From NCBI GenBank assembly GCA_028699365.1, contig JAQVUQ010000229.1, forward strand, positions 1 through 5,077: 5,077 bases of DNA. Direction: 5' to 3'. Origin of the DNA: UBA5359 sp028699365 [NCBI: bacterium] (lineage in GTDB: Bacteria > UBP13 > UBA5359). The notes beneath the pieces were generated by a model that was not told the origin of the DNA, made no database searches, and saw only the letters and a list, made by a program, of their open reading frames with translations. Both the position numbers and the translations under genes were made by a program. Positions 1 to 5,077 of this stretch are shown piece by piece (positions within the stretch are counted from its first letter, which is position 1; each line of letters opens with the position of its first letter).

Positions 1-1272
1 TTATCAGTGTTGACGGTGATAATCATTCTTATAACCGGCTGCGGTAAACCTGATGACAGGATTACTCTCAAACTTTACTATTCGTTCTCCCCGCAGGTGG
101 CACAGTATATTACCGGTATTTGCAAGGCTTATGAAGCCGAACACCCCGGCATCAGGGTTAAAGCCGAAGTGGTCACCAACAGGTATTATATGAAGTTGCA
201 GACAATGATGGCCGGCGGCACGGCTCCGGACATAATTTATATGCAGAACAAAAGCCTGATTGATTATCGGGACAGGAACACGTTGCTGAACCTGAGTCCA
301 TACATAGAGAGAGACAACTTTGATCTCAGTGATATCTGTCGTTTGGGCTTTGATGAAGGCGGCATCAAAGAGGGAGAAGTATACGGCATACCCGTTACCG
401 GCACGGCCGAAGTGCTGATTTACAACAAGGATATGTTCGATAAGGCCGGTTTGAAATACCCCGATGAGACATGGACATGGAACGATATGCTGACAGCCGC
501 CCGTAAGCTGACCAGGGACACCAATGGTGACGGCAGGACGGATGAATACGGGGTATCCTGTCTCCCCGGCTGGTGGGCGGCGGATATCACCTGGATCTGG
601 GCCAATGGCGGAGAGGTGTTCAACGGTGACCTGAGCAGGTGTGTCGTCAACAATGCCCGGGCTCAGGAGGCAATGCAGTTTCTGGTGGACCTGAGCAGCC
701 GCTATAATGTGACTCCCAAGGAGGCGACCGGCACGGAGGTAAGCAATGTGACGGAGCTGTTCATGCTGGGCCGGCTGGGTATGTACGTGGGGTTGCCTTT
801 CCGGGCGCTATCCGACTTCAGCACAGTGAAGAACCTTAACTGGGATATTGCGTTGATGCCCCGGTCCAATCGGGGCCGGCGGGTGGCCAGATATACCGGG
901 GAGTGCTGGTCCATATATTCCGGCAGCAAGCATCCGCAGGAGGCCTGGGATCTGGTGAAGTATCTGAGTTCAGAGGAGACGGCCGTAGGCCTGGCCGGGA
1001 TGAATATGATTCCTGCCCGTCTGTCCGTGTTGAAATCGCCGGCCTTTATCAAAGAGCAGACGCCGTATCGGGAAGAGATGATAGTCAAAGCTCTTGCGGA
1101 AGCACGGCCCGTACCCAGTCTGCCTCGCATAGAAGAGTTGGGCAGCGCCTGGGTCCGGTATATTGAAGAGATAATGCTGAACAGAGCTACGGTAGCCCAA
1201 GCGTTGGCTAATGCTGAAAAAGATATAAACAAGGTACTGAAGGAATATAAAGGTAGCAAAATCAACCGGTAA
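1..1272 (+). CDS. ABC transporter sugar-type substrate-binding lipoprotein (family 1), 5'-partial
   Basis: This is an extracellular solute-binding protein of the family-1 type used by CUT1 carbohydrate ABC importers; it would capture a sugar outside the membrane and deliver it to two permeases. The visible N-terminus is a hydrophobic stretch ending in the lipobox I-T-G-C, with the lipidation cysteine at codon 40-42. Counting from the GTG at 7, only 11 residues precede this Cys and none is basic. The frame is open to base 1, so the real start and the positively charged n-region probably lie upstream. Typical family features follow: a first-lobe APDIIYM segment near residue 73, YGIPV near 126, the YNKDMFDKAG motif near 139, and ETWTWNDML near 154. 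A DTNGDGRTDEYG loop at about 171-182 resembles the calcium-binding loop found in many of these proteins. The visible length of about 420 residues is normal. No permease gene follows; the aminotransferase begins 25 nt downstream. The family is clear, the ligand is not. Confidence 0.93.
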   Translation, partial: LSVLTVIIILITGCGKPDDRITLKLYYSFSPQVAQYITGICKAYEAEHPGIRVKAEVVTNRYYMKLQTMMAGGTAPDIIYMQNKSLIDYRDRNTLLNLSPYIERDNFDLSDICRLGFDEGGIKEGEVYGIPVTGTAEVLIYNKDMFDKAGLKYPDETWTWNDMLTAARKLTRDTNGDGRTDEYGVSCLPGWWAADITWIWANGGEVFNGDLSRCVVNNARAQEAMQFLVDLSSRYNVTPKEATGTEVSNVTELFMLGRLGMYVGLPFRALSDFSTVKNLNWDIALMPRSNRGRRVARYTGECWSIYSGSKHPQEAWDLVKYLSSEETAVGLAGMNMIPARLSVLKSPAFIKEQTPYREEMIVKALAEARPVPSLPRIEELGSAWVRYIEEIMLNRATVAQALANAEKDINKVLKEYKGSKINR

Positions 1273-1281
1273 CCCGGTGAC

Positions 1282-1287
1282 AAGGAG
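1282..1287 (+). promoter_or_regulatory. Shine-Dalgarno site for the aminotransferase gene
   Basis: AAGGAG lies 10 nt before the ATG at 1298. In the same frame, a GTG at 1277 lies upstream of this site and an ATG at 1289 sits only one base after it, so neither is well placed. The site therefore favours 1298 as the start. Confidence 0.7.
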
Positions 1288-1297
1288 AATGAAGATC

Positions 1298-2536
1298 ATG
1301 TCAAAACTGGCCATATTGGGAGGAACACCGGTACGGACAGAGCCGTTTGCTGTCTGGCCCGTGATAAGTCAGGAAGACCGGGAGCGGCTGCTGTCCGTGT
1401 TTGACAGCGGCAAGTGGTGGTACGGCGAAAGAGTGAAAGAGTTTGAAGGGAAATATGCCGCTTTTCAGGATGCAAAGTACGGGGTATCCTGTGCCAACGG
1501 TACCGTTGCTCTGGAGGTGGCGCTGTTGGCTTGCGGGATAAGAGCGGGCGATGAAGTGATTGTGCCTCCTTATACCTTTATGGCCACCGCCAGTGCTGTT
1601 CTGAAGGTAAATGCCGTTCCCATCTTGGCCGATGTGGATATCGACACCTGTAATCTCAGTCCTGAAGACGTGGAGCGAAAGATTACGCCCCGGACCAAAG
1701 CCGTTATCCCGGTGCATATAGGGGGATTGCCGGTGGATATGGATGCCTTCAGGGAGTTGGCTCAGGAGCATAAGCTTGCTCTTATAGAGGATGCCTGCCA
1801 CAGTTGGGGCAGCAAATGGAGAGGCAAGGGAACGGGCGCTATAGGAGATTGCGGCGTCTTCAGCTTTCAGATGAGCAAGAACATCACCTCCGGAGAGGGA
1901 GGCATAATGATCACGGATAACGAAGAGATAGCCGATACGGCCAGAAGTTACACCAATTGCGGGCGTTCCAAAGGCGGCGCCTGGTATGAGCATCATCTTA
2001 TGGGCAGCAACCTGAGAATGACGGAACTGCAGGCGGCCATACTGCTGGGGCAGTTGGAACGGCTGGAAGAACAGACTCTCAGACGTGAAAGAAATGCAGC
2101 TTATCTCGACAGTCTGCTCTGGGATATTTCCGGCATATCGCTTATACGTAACGATCCGCGCGCTACGCGGCGCAGCTACCATATGTATATTTTCCGTTTT
2201 TTGCAGGAAGAGTGGTCCGGCGTAAGCCGTGGGAGATTCCTGGAAGCCTTGCAGGCTGAAGGAGTCCCTTGCAGTGACGGCTATACAATTCCGCTGTATA
2301 AAAATCCTCTGTTCCAGCAGACAGGGGAAGGGCCGCGTTTCTGCCCGATATCATGTCCCTATCACGGGCAGCCGGTGGATTACCGGAACATGGTGTGTCC
2401 CAACGCCGAGCGTATTTGCCGGGAGGCTTGCTGGATACCGCAATCCGTTCTTCTGGCGGAAGAGAGAGATATGGCCGATATAGCCCAGGCTGTTATCAAG
2501 ATATGGGAGAAACGGGAGGATCTGGCAAGTGCCTGA
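1298..2536 (+). CDS. DegT/DnrJ/EryC1/StrS family PLP-dependent aminotransferase
   Basis: This is a fold-type I, PLP-dependent sugar or cyclitol aminotransferase of the DegT/DnrJ/EryC1/StrS family, which moves an amino group between glutamate or glutamine and a keto sugar or keto cyclitol. From the ATG at 1298 it has 412 residues, the usual family length. That start is chosen because of Shine-Dalgarno spacing and because LAILGGTPVR is a standard N-terminus of this family. Visible motifs are the cofactor-phosphate region SCANGTVALE (about 64-73), VPPYTFMATA (about 89-98), the pyridine-binding Asp in IEDACHS (D165), and the Schiff-base lysine K194 in FQMSKNITSGEGG, followed by the NLRMTELQAA segment near 238. 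The motif-rich N-terminus recalls the glutamine:scyllo-inosose aminotransferase branch, but the substrate cannot be read from sequence. The C-terminal part (349-378) has five cysteines. It follows the binding-protein gene closely and overlaps the next gene by 8 nt, which indicates one operon. No signal peptide is seen, so it is cytoplasmic. Confidence 0.93.
   Translation: MSKLAILGGTPVRTEPFAVWPVISQEDRERLLSVFDSGKWWYGERVKEFEGKYAAFQDAKYGVSCANGTVALEVALLACGIRAGDEVIVPPYTFMATASAVLKVNAVPILADVDIDTCNLSPEDVERKITPRTKAVIPVHIGGLPVDMDAFRELAQEHKLALIEDACHSWGSKWRGKGTGAIGDCGVFSFQMSKNITSGEGGIMITDNEEIADTARSYTNCGRSKGGAWYEHHLMGSNLRMTELQAAILLGQLERLEEQTLRRERNAAYLDSLLWDISGISLIRNDPRATRRSYHMYIFRFLQEEWSGVSRGRFLEALQAEGVPCSDGYTIPLYKNPLFQQTGEGPRFCPISCPYHGQPVDYRNMVCPNAERICREACWIPQSVLLAEERDMADIAQAVIKIWEKREDLASA
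2514..2520 (+). promoter_or_regulatory. Shine-Dalgarno site for the ceramidase-like gene, inside the aminotransferase gene
   Basis: GGGAGGA lies within the last codons of the aminotransferase gene, 8 nt before the GTG at 2529. This ideal spacing fixes the non-ATG start and suggests that translation of the two genes is coupled. Confidence 0.75.
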
Positions 2537-3797
2537 GTTACATGTCGGTTACGGTGAGAGAGTAATTACTCCACCGTTAGATGTCGAGCTTACCGGATAC
2601 GGCTATTATCTGAACCGCAGAGCGGAAACGGTGCTGGATGATCTCAAAGCGAGGATACTCTTTATCCGGCGGGGAAGCGACAGCATCATCCTGATAAGTT
2701 GCGATCTGCTGGGAATGACGGTGGATTATGCCGATGCCGTAAGAGCGGAAGTCGCTTCCCGGCAGGGCGTACCCGAACGGAATATCCTGCTAGCCTGTAC
2801 GCATACTCACACCGGTCCCACAGTTCAGAGTCTGCCGGGGTTGGGGGAGACCGATGCCGACTACGTCAACCGATTGCCTTCTGCAATTGCAGAAGCCGTT
2901 AAAGAGGCTGAAGACGACCTGGCTGCGGCAAAGCCCTGCTACTGTGAAGAAAAGGTTGAACCGATAGGTTTCAATAGACGAAGCATGAGTCCTGATCCGA
3001 TAGACCCTGTGTTAAGGAGCCTGATTTTCAAGCGGGGCAGTGATAAAATATACCTGTTGAATTATGCCTGTCATCCCGTAACTCTGGGTCCGTCAAACAG
3101 CGTCTCCGGCGATTGGCCGGGAGCCCTGATAGCTGCGCTGGAAGATAACGGCCACAGGGGAATATTCTTCCAGGGCTTTTGCGGGGATATAGACCCCATA
3201 TGTAATCTCAGTCGCTGGGGCAGCGGCAGCAAAGAGACCATGGATACTTATGGCATGTCGCTTTGCCGGGGCGTTTTTAACGCGGAAAGGTTTGCCGATG
3301 CGCTGGCAGTATCTGAGATAGGCGCCGTGGAAAGACGGTTGAACCTGCGGCTGTCGGTTCCTTCAAAAGCGGAGATGGAGAAGGATAAGCAGTACTGGCT
3401 GCAAAAATCCACCGGCTTTACCGGATCTGCGGACAGAAGATTTGTCGAAGAGTGGGCGGAGTGTGCCGGAGAGAATTATGACAGATTGAAAGAGGATCCG
3501 TATCTGGCCGGTGTACCGGTCCAGGTTGTCTTCATAGGACCGCTGAAAATGCTCTGTCTTCCCGGAGAGGTCTTCTGCCGTTACAGACTGCATTTGCATG
3601 AAGAATGGCCGGCATTGCTTACAATCGGTTATGCCAACGGTAATATAGGTTATCTGCCCACGACGGACGCCTATGCCGATGCCGGTGATTACGCTTGCTA
3701 TGGAGCGCCAAAATTCTACAATCTTTTTCCTTTTGCCGAAGATATAGAAAAAGTCCTGCTTAAGGAGAGTCATAATCTTCTGGCTGAACAGGACTGA
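2529..3797 (+). CDS. Short neutral/alkaline ceramidase N-terminal-domain-like hydrolase
   Basis: This 422-residue protein resembles the catalytic N-terminal domain of neutral/alkaline non-lysosomal ceramidases, which are zinc amidases cleaving N-acyl bonds. It opens with GYGERVITPPLDVELTGYG (7-25), the usual family start, followed by ISCDLLGMTVD (56-66). THTHTGP (91-97) and YACHPVTLGP (179-188) carry the expected zinc histidines, and FCGDIDP (217-223) matches the conserved CGGD-x-x-P-like loop. E347 in LPGEVFCRY and Y375 in NGNIGYLPT are candidates for the Glu and Tyr zinc ligands known in the Pseudomonas enzyme. Full ceramidases are about 650 residues or more, are exported, and carry a C-terminal beta-rich domain; this one lacks both the extra domain and a signal peptide. 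It has about a dozen cysteines, in keeping with a cytoplasmic location. A true ceramide substrate is therefore unlikely, and another N- or O-acyl compound, perhaps an acylated sugar, is more plausible. The GTG start is supported by an ideal Shine-Dalgarno site and overlaps the aminotransferase end by 8 nt. Confidence 0.85.
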   Translation: MPELHVGYGERVITPPLDVELTGYGYYLNRRAETVLDDLKARILFIRRGSDSIILISCDLLGMTVDYADAVRAEVASRQGVPERNILLACTHTHTGPTVQSLPGLGETDADYVNRLPSAIAEAVKEAEDDLAAAKPCYCEEKVEPIGFNRRSMSPDPIDPVLRSLIFKRGSDKIYLLNYACHPVTLGPSNSVSGDWPGALIAALEDNGHRGIFFQGFCGDIDPICNLSRWGSGSKETMDTYGMSLCRGVFNAERFADALAVSEIGAVERRLNLRLSVPSKAEMEKDKQYWLQKSTGFTGSADRRFVEEWAECAGENYDRLKEDPYLAGVPVQVVFIGPLKMLCLPGEVFCRYRLHLHEEWPALLTIGYANGNIGYLPTTDAYADAGDYACYGAPKFYNLFPFAEDIEKVLLKESHNLLAEQD

Positions 3798-3820
3798 ATC
3801 TCCATGGATGAGCACTGGAA

Positions 3821-3832
3821 TAAAGGCCTTTA
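3821..3832 (+). repeat. Perfect 12-nt palindrome in the gap before the last gene
   Basis: TAAAGGCCTTTA is a perfect inverted repeat with no loop, lying between the ceramidase-like stop and the Shine-Dalgarno site of the next gene. It has no central loop and no T-tract after it, so it is not an intrinsic terminator. It might be an operator-type site or simply chance, and only one copy was noticed. Confidence 0.3.
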
Positions 3833-3841
3833 GCTATAGTT

Positions 3842-3848
3842 GAGGGAG
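3842..3848 (+). promoter_or_regulatory. Shine-Dalgarno site deciding the start of the glycoside-hydrolase-like gene
   Basis: GAGGGAG directly abuts an ATG at 3849 and lies 6 nt before a second in-frame ATG at 3855. The spacing favours 3855. An in-frame TAG at 3837 rules out any start much further upstream. Confidence 0.7.
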
Positions 3849-3854
3849 ATGTCG

Positions 3855-5077
3855 ATGGGAGCATATAAAGTTAGATATGAAGGGCCGCGATGGCAGATAC
3901 TTTATGGTCAGGCGGAAGGTGTGGAAAGTTTTGCCCTGACGGAACTGCAGCGCATGGTGCAGGATTTTCTGCCTTATGTCGTTGCCGTTACTCAGGCTGA
4001 GCCGGATGTTTGTTCCGGGGCGCGGCACAGTATGATCCTGGGCACGGCTGCCGATAATCCTCTGATAGCCGAACTGTCGGCACAGGGTCTTATATCCTTG
4101 CCCGATATGCCCCAGGGCTACACGGTGGCCTGCTTTGCTTCGCCCTGGCATGAGGGAGGAAAGACGGTAGCTATTGCCGGATATGACGCGGCAGGGGTAC
4201 TTTACGGGGTGGAGGATTTCAACGCACGCATACTGTCGGCCGTAGTTATGCCTGATGATCCGGCCGTGAACCGCCGCTCTCTGGATGAGATGGAGAACTT
4301 CGTTTTCAGTGAATATCCCCTTGTCGGGAACAGGGGCATCTGGAGTTGGGGATACGTCATTTACGATTACCGTCGTTTCATAGACAATATGGCCCGTCTG
4401 AAGATGAATATGCTGACCATCTGGAACGATTGCCCGCCTCTCAATATACGGGAGGTCATAGACTATGCGCACTCCCGGGGAGTGAGGATTATCCTCGGCT
4501 TCCACTGGGGATGGGGCCTTGAGAATATCGATCTCTCCAAGCCCGAAGACAGGCGAAAGCTGCGGGACGAGGTCATTGCCAACTATAATGCTGACTATCG
4601 CCGGCTGGGCCTGGACGGCATCTATTTTCAGACCCTGACGGAGCACAACGATCTGTTTGTGAACGGACGTTCCGTAGCCGCGCTGGTCTGTGATCTGGTC
4701 AATGAAATTTCCGCGGAGCTTTTCCGCCAAGAGCCCGACCTTTATATCCAGTTCGGCCTGCATGCCATGTCTGTTCTGGATAATTATGTCGATCTGGCGG
4801 GGCTGGACAAGCGAGTGGTTATCGTCTGGGAGGACGCCGGGGTCATGCCTTACTCCTATAATCCGGTGGCCGACGGAGTCGAACCGGGACTGGATAAGCC
4901 GTCGCATCTGGATACGGCACAGGCTACTCTGAAATATTCCAGGAAGATAGCTTCTTTCAGGCCGGAAACGGAGTTCGCCATGGTTCCCAAGGGCTTTATC
5001 TGCCTGCGCTGGCTGGCGGAATTCGAGCATCACGGATCCTTTATAATGGGGGAGAGGGATGCCGGGTTTATCAGACG
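3855..5077 (+). CDS. Glycoside-hydrolase-like protein (GH20/GH67-like N-domain plus TIM barrel), 3'-partial
   Basis: The reading frame stays open from the ATG at 3855 to the window end, about 407 residues, with no stop; the C-terminus is beyond the edge. Residues 1 to about 125 look like the alpha/beta accessory domain that precedes the barrel in GH20 hexosaminidases and GH67 alpha-glucuronidases: an ILGTAADNP segment near 61, GYTVACF near 88, and VAIAGYDAAGVLYGVEDF near 105-122. A TIM barrel seems to begin at about 159 with NRGIWSWGYV, followed by FIDNMARLKMNMLTIWND (175-192), which strongly recalls the barrel entry of GH20. REVIDYAHSRGVRIILGFHW comes next (199-218), then LGLDGIYFQTLTEHND (251-266), where E263 is a candidate acid residue. 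The canonical GH20 Asp-Glu motif (GGDE) is not seen in the visible part. No signal peptide is present, so it probably acts in the cytoplasm on an imported glycan. It follows the ceramidase-like gene by 57 nt, in likely the same operon. The fold call is fairly firm; exact family, substrate and activity are not. Confidence 0.82.
   Translation, partial: MGAYKVRYEGPRWQILYGQAEGVESFALTELQRMVQDFLPYVVAVTQAEPDVCSGARHSMILGTAADNPLIAELSAQGLISLPDMPQGYTVACFASPWHEGGKTVAIAGYDAAGVLYGVEDFNARILSAVVMPDDPAVNRRSLDEMENFVFSEYPLVGNRGIWSWGYVIYDYRRFIDNMARLKMNMLTIWNDCPPLNIREVIDYAHSRGVRIILGFHWGWGLENIDLSKPEDRRKLRDEVIANYNADYRRLGLDGIYFQTLTEHNDLFVNGRSVAALVCDLVNEISAELFRQEPDLYIQFGLHAMSVLDNYVDLAGLDKRVVIVWEDAGVMPYSYNPVADGVEPGLDKPSHLDTAQATLKYSRKIASFRPETEFAMVPKGFICLRWLAEFEHHGSFIMGERDAGFIR

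Noticed and set aside
10-15. TTGACG resembling a -35 box
   Set aside because: It lies inside the signal-peptide coding region of the binding protein, with no plausible -10 at the right spacing.
702-1283. A 193-codon open frame on the - strand
   Set aside because: It is antisense to the clear binding-protein gene and shows no recognisable domain.
1277-1297. GTG at 1277 and ATG at 1289 as alternative starts of the aminotransferase
   Set aside because: The GTG precedes the AAGGAG site and the ATG at 1289 is only one base after it; the ATG at 1298 gives both acceptable spacing and the usual family N-terminus.
1301-2182. A 293-codon open frame on the - strand
   Set aside because: It lies wholly within the aminotransferase gene, whose PLP motifs are unmistakable, and its translation shows no recognisable domain.
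3804-3833. A tiny frame encoding MDEHWNKGL before the hydrolase gene
   Set aside because: It is only nine residues, has no Shine-Dalgarno site at a proper distance, and shows no attenuator-like structure or repeated codons.
3835-3840. TATAGT as a possible -10 promoter box before the hydrolase gene
   Set aside because: There is no -35-like hexamer at 16-18 nt upstream, and a transcript from it would start at or beyond the ribosome binding site.
3834-5033. A long open frame of 399 codons on the - strand across the hydrolase region
   Set aside because: The + strand frame over the same bases gives recognisable glycoside-hydrolase motifs and has a good ribosome site; the - strand translation resembles no known family and is a codon-bias shadow.

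Overview
The window holds four genes, all on the + strand and closely packed. In order they are a sugar-type ABC transporter substrate-binding lipoprotein (5' end cut by the window edge), a DegT/DnrJ/EryC1/StrS-type PLP aminotransferase, a short protein of the neutral/alkaline ceramidase N-terminal-domain family, and a large glycoside-hydrolase-like TIM-barrel protein (3' end cut by the window edge). No RNA gene, insertion sequence, CRISPR array or terminator is visible. Coding density is near complete: the gaps are 25 nt and 57 nt, and genes 2 and 3 overlap by 8 nt. This looks like one transcription unit that continues beyond both edges.

The organism is a bacterium, but no taxonomic marker gene is present. 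A lipoprotein binding protein of the CUT1 sugar-transporter type, strong GGAGG-like Shine-Dalgarno sites, a GTG start, roughly balanced base composition and cysteine-rich cytoplasmic enzymes fit an anaerobic, moderate-GC Firmicutes-like lineage. Other polysaccharide-degrading phyla are not excluded.

Layout: 1-1272 binding protein; 1298-2536 aminotransferase; 2529-3797 ceramidase-like hydrolase; 3798-3854 a short spacer with a perfect 12-nt palindrome; 3855-5077 the glycoside-hydrolase-like protein. The last gene is open to the window end.

How they may work together (inference): the binding protein would capture an oligosaccharide or glycoconjugate outside the cell. The three enzymes show no signal peptide and so would act in the cytoplasm. 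The TIM-barrel protein could cleave a glycosidic bond, the ceramidase-like metalloenzyme could remove an acyl group from an amide or ester, and the PLP enzyme could transaminate the freed amino sugar or aminocyclitol (or its keto form). That combination would suit catabolism or remodelling of an N-acylated amino sugar or aminocyclitol. The substrate is unknown, and neither the ceramidase-like protein nor the glycoside hydrolase matches a textbook member of its family.
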